Origin: Nemertoderma westbladi
Taxonomy: Eukaryota; Xenacoelomorpha; Nemertodermatida; Nemertodermatidae
NCBI GenBank assembly: GCA_032718475.1
Contig: JAUCBJ010001166.1
Location: 86,254-150,253, forward strand
DNA: 64,000 bases
Direction: 5' to 3'
Positions 20,870 through 33,005 of this stretch are shown here, piece after piece. A program made the translations under genes and the position numbers. Below the pieces are notes generated by a model. The model searched no databases, had not been told where the DNA came from, and worked only from the letters and a program-made list of their open reading frames with translations. Within the stretch, counting starts at the first letter, position 1. Every line of letters begins with the position of its first letter.

Positions 20870-21555
20870 GATAAAAAAAGACACAAATAAATGATAGTAC
20901 GTTCTCAAATTAGGGATTGGAACGTGTTGTAGTGAAATAATATAATAAAAGTCAATCTAAGGTCAAACTGGATGTCTAACAAGTATAATATTAAATTAGT
21001 GCAAGATCATCTGTTCGACAAATATTCAATTATTAATGTTCTGTACATAAAAATTGTACTTTTTGTGCTAAAAACTGAAAAAACTTAAATGCTCTTCTAA
21101 AAAATATATAAGTGAAGGTCATATTTTTCCTGCCTTGCCATTTCTCCAAAAAGTAGTATAGGTCCCTTCTATGTTGGACATAAATTCACAAATCGATTGA
21201 GAAATGGGAACCATTTATAGATTTATAGATAAAAGATAAAATCAGAATATACCCTATATATATATATATTTATTTTTTTCTTTCTTGGCAAAATTCATTC
21301 TTCAGGTTGGTGATTTCTCTTTGGAGAAATTCGTTTTCCACCATTTCTTTGCATAGTCTAGACTAGTTCAGTTTGACAGAGTCTATGTCTAATTTGAGTT
21401 GGTAATAGTTAGGACTGGAGAATGCTGCTCTTATATTCATACTAAGTTTGTAATAGTTATGAATAGAGGGTACTGCCCGTATATATTCAATTCATTACGA
21501 TGGTAAGAGTCAGGACTGTAGGATAATAAGTAAATTTAACATTTATATTTGTTAT
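20870..21555. other. Intergenic, no supported gene
   Basis: A+T-rich, with short TA runs near 21255. Nothing recognisable. Confidence 0.5.
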
Positions 21556-21559
21556 TGCA

Positions 21560-21795
21560 GGCGTTCTTTGGAGTCACACAGCCTTTTAGAGCGCCGGCAT
21601 TATTGTTTCCCCCAGCAAAGCCAGGTTCCTTTTATACCGCTGTGTTGGATAGCGTAAGCACAAAAATCTTCAATCAAGTGTCTTGCCTAGAGGAAACAAC
21701 TGTGTGATATTTCTAAAGCCTTCTTTAGTCGGATTTGAAACTGCGGCGCCAAACACTACTGTGAAAGCAGTTTAGGCGCTGTATCCACCCAGACA
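21560..21795 (-). mobile_element. Probable tRNA-derived SINE
   Basis: On the minus strand the head reads GGTGGATACAGCGCC and then GTTTCAAATCC, close to a pol III B box (one mismatch to GGTTCRANTCC). It is followed by TAGGCAAGACACTTGATT, CGGTATAAAAGGAACCTGG and GCTGGGGGAAAC. This order resembles the tRNA-related head and conserved body of SINEs common in marine invertebrates. The A box is weak and the target duplication was not resolved. Confidence 0.5.
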
Positions 21796-22187
21796 TTGGG
21801 GTAGGAGGATTGTTGCTCTTATATTCATTAAGTTGGCTCGAGTCAGGTCTTGATTTCATTTGTACCATAATATCTGTGAAAAGAGCAGCCAGCTTCCAGA
21901 TTTGAGACGCTCAGAATTGCATGGGGATGGATGAGCCTGAACTCACTTTCCGATCTCGCTTGGATTTTGATCTAGAGTGTTCAAAGGGGACTTCTAATTG
22001 ACGTTCCTGAGTATACGAGATGGTCAGATATATAAAAATGGGAGAGTGCAACATCATATAGGCACAAAAATGTATCACAATAATAATAATTTCCTGATGG
22101 GCAAAATTAATAAATACCAAATTGAAATCGATACATTTCAACTTTACACCTTAGAAGTGGTGGAATTCTCTTACTCTTATTCTGTAA

Positions 22188-22340
22188 TGATGTGGGGCGA
22201 GCGAAGAAATAAGCGAGCTTAGCAAACGGGTACCACTGTTTCAACCTTTGGTCGGCCTGGTCTGACTGTTGTTCTTTCTAATTGGCTAATGTTTGAAGGT
22301 TAATAAATAAACCCTTTGATGAAATCAAATCCAACTTAAC
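22188..22340 (+). repeat. Dispersed repeat, copy 1
   Basis: Begins GTGGGGCGAGCGAAG, then AGCGAGCTTAGCAAACGGG and TACCACTG. A clearly related sequence begins at 35373. The family is not identified and no coding capacity is evident. Confidence 0.6.
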
Positions 22341-25300
22341 ATACTGTATATGTCAGAAGTGCAAAAATTAATTTTTGAATCGGAATTTCTAGACTGCCAC
22401 TAGAGGGCTACATTACATAGCAATAACTCTTGAATTGCATTCCAAATTTGCTTATTGCGCAATAGCCACATTGCGCAATTTCAGATCGCAATAGCCACCC
22501 ACCTGGGGTACAAGTTCGAGGAATCCAGACACCTGCAACAGACCTCATCACCAGTAGTGGCCACATTGTGGGAGGAAAGAACGCAAACTATCTTGGCGGA
22601 GCCACTGATTAGAAGACAGTCGGAGTTTCTGTATTTAAAACTCTTCATAGTTAAGGGATGCCTATACTGGGTAATTTAATTATATTAATTAGATAATAGG
22701 TAATCACTTTAGTATATTGGAAAACTACTACTTAAATTTCATTATTATATTATTTATTATTGGTAGAAGAAATTCAGATAAATATAGTATATTAATAGGA
22801 TATGAATAATTGATTAAATTCATAATCAGTTTGCATGTAAAGCAATAACACCAATTAATATATTTTATCACAAGGTTTACTATATATAATTGTTCCCGAA
22901 TTGGACGCGCTCCATTTCTCTCATACTCCATGTTCAATGCATGTGTTTCTTCATGTGCGGTGAGCCTTTTACCTCGTCATGGTTTTCGTAGATTTATGTT
23001 CATACTGCACGGCATCTCGTCCACGGCAAAAGATATTTGAGCAAGTCCAGTTGCTTCACATACTATTCAGTACATACAATATACATACCCCATCCGACAT
23101 AATCTAAATATAAGACATAACATAACCCTTCCGATAAATTGTATGACACTAAAAATTCACCCACGCTGCTTGTTTAGAAAAGTTTAAAAATATATTATGC
23201 CGGTATTCAAGTTTATAATTATTTTATAATAATATTTCTAATACAAATTTAATCTTCTCTAATTTTATCTAATTTCTTCTAATCTAATCGAATCTAATAT
23301 TAATTTGTACAATAAAATTTAATGTATTTTGCTAAAATGTTTTAGGCAGAGGTAAACTTCAGGTAAAGTAAGACTTTAGGTAAAGTTATTTTTTAATTGC
23401 TGCATTTAGAGATTCGTTGTCCTGTTTCCTCTGGTTCATTGATGGCCAAACCCTTCGGTGATCTTATTCTTCTCTCCATTATCTTTTCACCGGCAACGCT
23501 AAGGCATCGATTTATGATGATCTCCTTCACACCATGGGCCGGTTTTGCGATGGCTGATCTGGAGAACATTAGGGCTACCCTTCTGGAGTTTATTTTAGAT
23601 AGATATAATTCATTCATTCTCTACTAAATATTCTGGCGTTAATAAATCCCATACGTTTAAAGTTTTTTGAACATAATTCGACTCCCTCAGCTGCATTTAA
23701 AAACATCTCCCTAGTTTTTGGTTCAGTACTTTGCTTCCCTTCCGAATATACTTCCCCTGTCTTCTGTTAGCTCATCCCTGGTGCAGGATTAGGGTAAAAT
23801 TGTGTAAAATTGGGTTTCCTTGTCCCGTATTCAGCCATTCCCCTGCCAACGTCCATGCTATTCCTCGCGATTTGCCTTCAATATCTTTTGCTACTGCTAC
23901 TTACTGCTGTCGGTTCCAAATCCAAAGGTGACCACCACCTGTAGGCTCCGACAGTATAGCTGCTTACTTACTCCCTAGCCGTGCTCCATATCATATGTAG
24001 TGCAAGTGAGTTCCGCACAGTCACCATCAAATTATCACCACTGCATCAACCAAAGATAATAATGTTATTGGAATTTTGGCCGAATATATTATACTAGCTG
24101 GCAATACCCGAGGCGGCTTAACCGGTATTTCCCGACAATTGTATTGCTAGGCCTATCTAATGCAGAATGCAGTGTATGGTAATTCAAAAAAACCGGGCTG
24201 TTACCGGTTCCGCCAAAATCTGTATTAACTGGTACCGTGAATTAAACTTTTAGAAAAGAGGCCTATAATGAGCACTCGTTAAATTTATACCACATGCCAA
24301 GTCCCAGCGCAATCCCTCCACCCGTTTTGGAGGAGTTCACGCACAACAGAGAAAGAGAGAGATAATTTGACTTTTATAGGTATAGATATACTGTTGGTAG
24401 CCACTTTACAGGCCACCCGGTTATTAAAGCTGGGATCCATCATAACATCCACAGATCTGGAAACCCACAGGAACTTTCCATTCTCTGAAAAGCATTCCAC
24501 CAAAGTTTCAAATTATGTTACTCATCACTCCTGGAACCTCAGTTGTTGATCTCGTTTCTCATATCAAGCTGAGTTTTTGAATCGATGTAGCTGGAATAAA
24601 TTGATTCTGACTTATTCTGGTTCATTCTGCTTTCTCTAACATTATATACCACAGGGATACGAGGTTCTCTATCTCCATGACAATGGATGGCTTAACGCCT
24701 GAACATATTTTATTTTCTTCTGACAGAATTGTAGTGCATCTGATAATCTCTGTCTCAATTGTCTAGAAGTTGTAATGTTCATGGCATATTCATATTGCTT
24801 TTCTTTCATCCAAAACAATATGAATATTAATACTAAGAAGTTAAAGTGTGTCTTTTTATTTATAGAAAGTTGAGGCCGTTTTTTACTCCTATTTATACTC
24901 TTACTCTTGTATATTTTAATTGATAAACACGCTAATAAGGTTCTATTTTTAATTACCATTAATACTTAGACAATCGAAGTATAGTTAGTTATTAAGTCGT
25001 TCGCACGAGTTACTAAGTTGTTCTCACGAGTTTGTAAGTCATTCAAGGTCACCGAGTTAGTTATTCACAGGACTTATTATGCGATTGGAAAATACTAAAG
25101 TCTTAAGAAATTCAAATTCATATTTGAACCATAGTTAAACTCAGTATTCTAGAGCGAAGGTAAATCATGTGTTCTTGGGGAGTAGTGCTGGGGACTAGTA
25201 ACTAGATAGATACTTATACTGTTAGTAGTAAACACACGGTATACGGTAGTTCGTTCATTGCCAATTTTTGGAGCTAACCTCACATTTATTGGTCTTCATC

Positions 25301-26437
25301 TTAAAAATCCTCTCTCTAGTAATTTATTTTAGTGGTCTATTGGTCTACTGCAAACAAATTTTCAAATATTTCAATTATATAAAATTATTTTATATGTGAC
25401 ATCCATCACATCGCTGTTTTCTGGTACCCCAAAGTTTCAAAATTTGAAAATGAAGAGATGCTATTTTTGGATCATAAAAATTGGGCGTACTAAAAAAAGT
25501 TACCATATTTATATTTTACAAATGTGCCAAATATTGATTTACCTTCCACTTCGGGCAGAGGGCTTTTCCATTTTACCTTAGTAGGACTGAAACAGCTGCA
25601 GTAGTAAATTAGTCCGGTTTTCAGGACGTAACCAGTTTAATCCTTTTAGATGACGTATAAATTCACCCCAACGCCATATCGCCTATATAACAAGCTGTGG
25701 TTGCACCCACGTATTATGTGCTAATAACTATAAGTTCCAGAAGAGTTATTGTATGTTATTATATTGTATTTTTGCGTATTTTTGATACTATATGGTCGTG
25801 GTTATTGGATTGAACAAGTTGACGTCAACAGGTGATCCAATAAGCTCACTAAGTTTAGTTGTCCTGATTTTGAGAGCGCTTGTTCTGTAGTTTTTGTGGA
25901 AGGCTGTGCTGGGAGCATGCATTCGCCTAGACGACTGTATAAAAAATAAAAGAATACTGTAATAAGCATGGATTTTTTTTACTTACATAGTTAAAAAACT
26001 GTTTAAAATCATATTACAATAATACTTTAAATTATAAACAAACAAACAATTTATCAAAAAGTATAATGAGAGTTATAAACCGCATTAAAAAATTATTTCA
26101 CATGAGGGTTGATATGTATTTCGTAACGGAGTATCATAAGAGCAGCTGTTTTTTCATACCAATCCCGTATAATATTAGAATGCAATTTCTTTTTATTGCC
26201 AGCAGATGGTCATTTCTTCCAAATCAACATTTCGGCGCAATTCATTCTTCTAAAGTTTATAACACGATTGTTAATTGCCTTCATGAATTACCAATGCAAA
26301 ATACCTACAAGAAGCTGTAATAATAATAACTGTTGCCGTTGAGTGATAGTTTTATAATTGCAATAATCGATTCTTAAAAATAATTTTTTCCTTATTTAGT
26401 CAACACGATGCAAACTATTGGCGGTGATTGTTGGTCA
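22341..26437. other. Intergenic, with weak exon-like open frames only
   Basis: No gene I can name. Minus-strand frames at 23393-23617, 24285-24503 and 24669-24959 have somewhat coding-like composition; the last contains one hydrophobic segment (FLVLIFILFW). They show no recognised domain, and frames on the opposite strand are equally open. Confidence 0.4.
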
Positions 26438-26586
26438 TATGTATGTATGTATGTGTGTATGTATGTATGTATGTATGTATGTATGTATGTATGTATGTAT
26501 GTATGTATGTATGTATGTATGTATGTATGTATGTATGTATGTATGTATGTATGTATGTATGTATGTATGTATGTATGTATGTGTGT
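26438..26586 (+). repeat. (ATGT)n microsatellite
   Basis: About 37 nearly perfect copies of the tetranucleotide ATGT. All frames are open, giving spurious YVCM or HTYI repeat proteins. It is not a gene. Confidence 0.97.
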
Positions 26587-27086
26587 AAATATGATATTTA
26601 TTGACAGCTGTTTAGTCAATGTAGTATGAAGATCTAGGTAAAATGGAATGTATCCAAATTGCACAAAAAAGTAAGCGTGATCACGTATCGGTCCTGGAAA
26701 ATAACATAGAAAAAAAAGTCTAAAGTGTAGAAGAAAGAGAAATGAGAGAAAAAAAGAAGAAGAAAAAAATGTAATCGTAGGATACGAACACAAATTACTA
26801 TATTAATAATAACTAATCTAATAGCAAGCGGGTAAGAGTTACTGGGAAGTTGTTCGAATATACACACAAATACATATATTTACAAGTAGTCTAATATAAA
26901 CCTGATAATTGCGAATTTAAACTTTATGGCGACTTTCCACGTGACACAGGCCTGTCTGCACAGCATCAGCCAGCAGTAATGGCAGACAGCTGCAGCTGTA
27001 CCGCTATACAGTGGTATTAGATGCTGGAACAATCTAGGGATAGGAGGTATGAGGCACTTTTCTGGTTTAAAGGTAAACACAAGAGT

Positions 27087-27145
27087 CTTAATGTCCTGAT
27101 TCACACCCCCTAAACTACAAAAAAATATAGAATCAGGACATTAAG
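27087..27145. repeat. Perfect 16-bp inverted repeat
   Basis: CTTAATGTCCTGATTC at 27087-27102 is the exact reverse complement of 27130-27145, separated by 27 nt. It is flanked by unremarkable intergenic DNA. Confidence 0.85.
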
Positions 27146-27407
27146 CCCAAAATACTTCACAGCCCCTAGGGCCATCAAAGGTCTTATATTATTTATATTG
27201 GTAAATATTATATTCTAGTGAATCAATCAGAGTACTTATTGAGACATACAGTAGTTCTTGAATTTGAATGCCATTTATCTGATGTTGTTTGATATATCCC
27301 AATATATCCCAATTGGGCAAGAAAATACTTGCTCTGAAAATACTATATCCTGAAGTGAAAGATATTACCACAATTAAGTTGAGTAAACCTACTGCTGTGC
27401 AGTGCAC

Positions 27408-27434
27408 AGAGTGGTGCACAGTGTGCACCACTCT
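27408..27434. repeat. Near-perfect 27-bp palindrome
   Basis: AGAGTGGTGCACA, one G, then TGTGCACCACTCT: two 13-base arms that pair exactly around a single central base. Confidence 0.88.
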
Positions 27435-27449
27435 TACACTACCGGTGAC

Positions 27450-28380
27450 CGGTACACATTTCAACTTAATGAACTTATAGCTGAATTACAACATTACTTC
27501 GATACTACAATACTACAATACTCCGATACTACAATTTATTCATTTTGGACGGATCCATCATGGATGTCCTTATTTCTCACGCGTGTTTGTTTGCACACAC
27601 GTCTTCTTGCACTTATGTTGATGGATCTTTGGATGAAACTTTGATGATAGGTTCATTATCGGACCTACTTGTGTATGGGCCCATGTGAAGAATACCAGAC
27701 TTTCTGCCGTTATATTTCACTTTGCAGTTACCCCCATGTGAAGAATACCATGTTTTCACCAAAAACACAGGTTACAGAAGGGCTGAATCAAACCTAAACA
27801 ATAAACGAATTAGTATATGTACGTACAGGTTATAAGACAGAATAAGCGCTATAAAACACTTAAAAAAAGATAAATTGGTCTTCATATATCAATCTTCATA
27901 TCTAAAATTCCAATAAAATGTCGACCGAAAAGTAAATTCCTACTGGAGCTTCAGTGTGGAGGTAAGTAATTAGCAGTGTAATTGAGAGAGCTGTCGAGCT
28001 GTCTGTTCCGCAATGACAACTATTGGGTTCTCCTCATTCGTTATTATTTTATTTCTTATTAGGCTACCCTGCTTATGCTTAGGCATGTAATTTATTACAA
28101 CAACATTGATAGAAATGGATCCGTCCATATTGCCAGCTCTCCCTGGCAATCTTGTTCTCTTATCCATTGGTCATGGATGCACATTGACTAGCGTATAAGT
28201 GTATAAGTGAGTAGCGTTACATTGTTATGCAACATTGATGAACGGATTGTATCTGTGGCTGTTCTTAATTTACTTTTAGTGTGATGAATTTTTCTAAGCA
28301 ATTACTTTATCATATGATACTCTTTGTCCTTGGTCGGGCAATATATAGCAACACATCTTCTATGATGGAATTCAGGATTT
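27450..28380. other. Intergenic, no supported gene
   Basis: A 65-codon minus frame at 27970-28167 has no family signature. The words CCCATGTGAAGAATACCA occur twice near 27680 and 27735 as a short direct repeat. Nothing else recognised. Confidence 0.45.
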
Positions 28381-28389
28381 ACTGTCATG

Positions 28390-28670
28390 ATTTGAGATTG
28401 TCCTGAGGGCGCTGATTACAGTTTATTATTTCAGCCCAATCAATATTGGATGCAATCCTACAAATTTCGTTCCAATTTGCTTTAGACCAGTCTCTGTTCT
28501 GAGTGGTAGAGAATATAGGTTCAAATGGGGGAAGACAACCCCCATTAACTACGAAATTATCACTGTGGGTGTCTACAAGACCAAATCAATCACCAACAGA
28601 GAAATTATCAGTTAAATAAGACCCATTCGTAAGCAACAAATCCAGAATACCGGCAAGAATAATAGATCCC
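28390..28670 (-). pseudogene. LINE endonuclease C-terminal / linker remnant
   Basis: The minus strand encodes ILDLLLTNGSYLTDNFSV, then HSDNFVVNG and WSKANWNEICRIASNIDW, the end of an apurinic-type endonuclease and the start of the linker to RT in jockey/CR1-like LINEs. An in-frame stop and missing flanks show it is a remnant. It points away from the plus-strand LINE at 29005. Confidence 0.65.
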
Positions 28671-29004
28671 AATCAGATAATGCATCCAGGTGGAGAGCGC
28701 AAATGAAGCTTTTGCGCTGTGCGAGTGCATGGCCGACTGGCCATGTCCATGTGGTAGTGTTCTAGAATATTAGGGTATTACTAGAGTCATTATTAGCAAA
28801 AATATATATAATAATAATGTCATAAAATGTATAGATAATTACAACGGAGCTGGTGTTACTACAAAAAATATAAACTGACTATCAGTCATCAACTAACCTC
28901 ATCCAATACTAGAATGACCACCTCCATGAACCCAGCCATGGCGTCTATGTAGGCGCTGAGATCATGGAACTCCCGCTGGATGGTGTCAATACGTTGCCAA
29001 CACG

Positions 29005-29820
29005 ATGCGGTTCCAAAAGAAAGTTAAAGAAGGTAACTAAGTTTGAAGTCACTAGTAATGGACATAAGATTGAAAATAAAAAGGAAGTTAAATATTTAGG
29101 CGCCACATTGGATAACTGCATATCAGGAGAAAGTACAGTGAAAAATATTTTCTCGAAAGTTAACAGTAGGCTTAGGTTTCTATACAGAAATAAAAATAGT
29201 TTAAACACCGACTCCCGCAAGTTACTTTGCCTTCTTTAATACAGTGTCACATGGACTATGTATGCTCTTCTTGGTATGAAGGCTTAACCAAACAGCTTAA
29301 ATCTAAATTACAAGTAGCTCAGAATAAAGTAGTACGATTTATTCAAGACTACAAACCTAGGCACCACCTAACTCCAGATGACTTTTCTGAATCTGGACTA
29401 CTTAACTTAGATAGTAGAGTTAAGCAGCTACGTCTTAACCATGTGCATAAAGTGTATAATGGTTAATGTCCCAATTACCTAAAACAAAAATTCAACAGAG
29501 TACGCGATACACACTCATACAGTACCAGAGCTAGTGCTTCAAACTTCTACCTCCCGAATTGTAAATCCCTTGAATCTGATACTTTCTTTTTTAACGGCAT
29601 TAAAAATTGGAACGCTCTGCCTAATGAAATTAAAAACCTAAATAATCAACATTCTTTTAAATCTGCAGTTAAATCTCACCTCCGTGTGCAATGTAAAAAT
29701 AGGTAAAATAGTCCTACAGTAAGTTATTAGTTTATTAATTATTTACTATTTATACTGTAATTACGTTTTATAATAAATTGTTCTGTACATTACATCTTTA
29801 TCGTTGAGTCGGACATTGTC
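29005..29820 (+). pseudogene. LINE (jockey/CR1-like) RT C-terminal remnant
   Basis: Plus-strand fragment with SKRKLKKVTKFEV, KEVKYLGATLDNCISGES, VNSRLRFLYRNKNSL, then in another frame IQCHMDYVCSSWYEGL and VKQLRLNHVHKVYNG, and after a stop NYLKQKFNRVR, SYSTRASASNF and FNGIKNWNALPNEIK. This is the conserved region C-terminal to the RT palm plus the thumb-like tail in CR1/jockey-related LINEs. A frameshift near 29235 and a stop at 29464 break it. The A-rich sequence at about 29860 marks its 3' end against the next element. Confidence 0.8.
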
Positions 29821-29840
29821 ACGCTCTCAGTAAAGTCCAA

Positions 29841-30791
29841 TTAAGTCCAATATATATAAAATAAATAAAAATGGGCTGAGTGTGTCGCCTTGTAGAACCC
29901 CTTGCATCTGGCTAATAATTTTTGATTTTCGAAGGCCATCAAAGTTTTACTCAGAATCGCTTTAATTAATTTCAGTAGGTGCCCATTTACCTTGAATAAA
30001 AATTCTAGTTTGTATAAAAGTCGCGATCTCGGGACCGAGTCGAACGCCTTTCTGAAATCAATGAAGGCAGCGTAAAGAGGCCGCTTAGGTTCCGAAATAT
30101 TAAATTTGATTCTATTTATTAGTTCTTGTAGCGGTTGTTGAGTAGACCATCCGGGTATAAAGCCAAATGGTTCCAGTGGAATTTTCCGGTTCAAAAATTC
30201 GTGCAGTCTTTTCATCACTAATCCTGTTACTATTTTGTAAGGGTTACACAGTAGCGATATACCCCTATAACAATCCATGTCATCCCGAGAACCTTTGCCC
30301 TTGAACGGAACTTTCATAAGGCTATTTTTCCATACAGTTACTAGGCGCCCCGTCGCTAGACAGATATTAAATAAGAGTAGCCAGAGAAGAACAGTTAAGG
30401 AAACTGAAGATTTCAATGTTTCATAAGGTAATCCATCGGAACCTCCCGATTTACCATTGGGTTTACTTAGAAATTCATTCTTTATTTCTTCCTCGGTAAA
30501 ATTCCTGTTACAAGCGTCGTTGACGTCATCTATTCCAAGGTCAAAATCCTCCAGGTCATACAACTCAGGATTTGCACTATTGATTTGTATATGAGGATCT
30601 CTGGGTGGATCCAGTTGCATAGTGCTGGAGCTGTTTAACACCTTTGTTAAATGATTCTCCCAAGTTTTGAGAGGAATTGAACACGGTGGTTGTGAGTTAG
30701 TTAATTTGCACCATTTATAGGGCTGCGATTCGGCTTCAGCAATTAGTTTGTCCTCTATCTTACCAGTATATAATTTTTGTTTCTCTATCAA
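29841..30791 (-). pseudogene. LINE reverse transcriptase, truncated
   Basis: N-terminal half of the RT of a minus-strand LINE. Visible motifs are KSGGSDGLPYE, LMKVPFKGKGSRDDMDCYRG, ISLLCNPYKI, EPFGFIPGWSTQQPLQELI and AAFIDFRKAFDSVP. A one-base shift disrupts the GVLQGDTLSP-type box, and the sequence is then truncated at about 29850 before the catalytic xADD box. It continues directly from the endonuclease frame upstream (30760-31539), which it overlaps. Confidence 0.85.
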
Positions 30792-31620
30792 TAATTAATT
30801 GCTTGTACTTTGTCTTTGATTCACATAACAATGGTTTTAGTTCGTCCTTAGAAAGAGATTCGTTAGCTTCATCTATGTTCGACTCTTTCAGATATAAAGT
30901 AGCAAAGTTTAACTTTGGGTTATTTTGTAGCTGGTTTAGATCAATTGTCCGGGTTGGTTTTGTTGCCTCAGTTGATGGAGGTGATTGAACCAGTGTTGAA
31001 TCTACCTCCCTAGACATCCGAACTGGTACGTGTTTGCGAAGACCCGTAGTTACGTGATCTATAGATGTTGCTGTGGTATTTGCAAAATCCAGATCGATTT
31101 GGCTTGAGCCGTTATGGCAATAGTATGTCTTTTCCTTGGAATTGTTTTGGAGTTCTAGTCCATAATCTTCCATAATTGTGTCGATTGCAGCAGCTTTTAG
31201 GTTACCCTCCTGGTCCATACGGGTGTTAAAATCTCCTCCAAATATTATCGAATTTGGTGTCGATAAAGGAATTTCATCAAAAACATTTAATACTTCATCT
31301 ACTAATTCTTCTGGGCCCATGTTGGGGTTGATATAGCAGCAAACCAGAATTGCAATATCGGTCTTCACAATAACAAATGTATCGTCTTTGGCAATGAGTT
31401 TGGGGTTTAAATGGGGTTTAACGGCTATTATAACCTCACCAATCAGGCGGCCTGGTCCCGGTGTTTTAATTGCCAGTGATTCAAAAACATAAAATTTATC
31501 GATATCAATATTACTTGAAGCAAGGGTTTCCGTAACCATTAGAAAGTCACAGTCTGAAAGAAGATCTCATGTAGAAGTGATAAGAATGACCTTAGTCCCT
31601 CTACATTCCATAAGATTGAA
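30760..31620 (-). pseudogene. LINE apurinic-type endonuclease
   Basis: Endonuclease domain of the same minus-strand LINE. It starts near 31620 with SSILWNVEGLRSF and continues after a stop at 31539 with GEVIIAVKPHL, VCCYINPNMGP, the catalytic IFGGDFNTRMD, YCHNGSSQIDLDFAN and a degenerate terminal RKHVPV where a SDH-type motif is usual. The enzyme would nick target DNA for target-primed reverse transcription. At least one stop and missing C-terminal residues indicate decay. Confidence 0.82.
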
Positions 31621-31677
31621 GAAACGTTTACCATCGGTTGGTTTGTTTTATTTGGATCACTTTGGAAAACTGACGCG

Positions 31678-32035
31678 CCAGGGGAGTCCGTAGCGCCGGG
31701 GGAGTCCGTAGCGCCAGGGGAGTCCATAGCGCTGGGGGAGTCCGTAGCGCTGGAGGAGTCCATAGCGCTGGGGGAGTCCGTAATGCCGGGGGAGTCCGTA
31801 GCGCCGGGGGAGTCCATAGCACCAGGGGAGTCCGTAGCGCCGGGGCAGTCCGTAGCGCTGGCGGAGTCCTTAGTGCTGGGGGAGTCCGTAGCGCCGGGGC
31901 AGTCCGTAGTGCCAGGGGAGTCCATAGCACTGGGGCAGTCCGTAGCACTGGGGGAGTCCGTAGCGCCGGGGCAATCCATAGCGCTGGGGCAGTCCGTAGC
32001 GCTGGGGAATCCGTAGCGCCGGGGGAGTCCATCGC
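31678..32035 (-). repeat. 18-bp minisatellite inside LINE
   Basis: About 20 copies of an 18-bp unit (variants of GGGGGAGTCCGTAGCGCC) joined in frame to the beginning of the LINE endonuclease. On the minus strand it encodes hexapeptides of type SPGATD. All three minus frames and one plus frame are open through the array, so long frames here are not evidence of separate genes. Confidence 0.93.
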
Positions 32036-32059
32036 GCTGGATGAGCCTCTCGTTCGAAG

Positions 32060-32962
32060 TCAATCGTCTCCCCCATCTCTGGCCACTGAAGCAGTGCCCG
32101 TTGATTGGGAAGGATGTGAATTTATACCAGCAGATGTTTGGCGTGGGATTCGTGGTCGTAAACCATACTTCTCACGTTCTGCGTTAGACATGTGGTAGTT
32201 CCGTATGGTGATTCCGCTCACCCAAATCTCTGGAGTCAGAAGTGCATCCCGATGTTCCTGGTCAGAGATGATGTGAAACGTTCGGGTCTCCGACCCTGGG
32301 TAATCGGCGAGTTGCCGGATAGAATCGAAGGGAACTTCTTCATTGTGCAAGTATTGTGAAATATCCTCCTCAGTTACCGATTTATCCAGTCGCCCAATGT
32401 GTATGTGCGCCTTCCGGGAGGGTACTGTATAAGTGCGAGACGCCGGATCAGCTCGGAGTGGGCCGTCGACCTTGCTCCCATGAATCATTGACATCCGCCC
32501 GCGCCATTCATTTGTGGGTCGTTGTGTAGCTGTGAGCAGCCTGCCAGTGCCAGGGTTCGTTTCTTGATCAGAGGCGACCAGGTTTCGCAGCATAGCGGAT
32601 TTGGCACTTGATCGTCGGGTTCCTTCATTTACACGATTCGCCTGCGTAGGTCTCCCTCGTCGCTGTCGCCTTCCTCCTACGGTTCCCCATGGGCCGTTCT
32701 TTTCTCGAGGTTCCTCTAGGACTACCAGTACGTCTGTCTCGTCCGGTTTCCGTTGGTTCACCTGTACGGTCGCGATATGATTTTGAGTGGCACTTTTTAA
32801 ATGAAGCAGCAACTCGTTCTTCGAGTCAATAGATTCTTTGCGCGATTCCGCCAGTTTATCAATTTAAATCGTAAACATTGACACCATATCAAGAAGGTTG
32901 TTGATCGCTTGTTTCTCCTGTTCGATGGTAACGTAGTTCTTTTGTTTGAACGTTCTAATCAT
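32060..32962 (-). pseudogene. LINE ORF1-like protein
   Basis: Probable ORF1 of the minus-strand LINE. An initiating ATG at 32962 gives MIRTFKQKNYVTIEQEKQ and a short helical segment, with an in-frame stop shortly after. From 32812 the frame runs uninterrupted: basic region GGRRQRRGRP, then KAHIHIGRLDKSVTEEDISQ and SGITIRNYHMSNAEREK, which look like the RRM-type RNA-binding fold seen in LINE ORF1 proteins. No CCHC knuckle is visible. Neighbouring order (ORF1, repeat array, endonuclease, RT) supports the assignment. Confidence 0.65.
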
Positions 32963-33005
32963 GGCTATTATCTCTTGCTGAGTTTTAAATAAGCTTCCGC
33001 CATTT

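Noticed and set aside
23393-23627. Pair of overlapping opposite-strand frames
   Set aside because: Neither shows a family motif; mutual openness on both strands suggests chance.
26392-26867. Frames encoding HTYI or YVCM repeats
   Set aside because: Direct product of the ATGT microsatellite.
31628-32076. Several long frames (both strands) over the 18-bp repeat array
   Set aside because: They exist only because the repeat unit is a multiple of three without stops; they are shadows of the minisatellite within the LINE.
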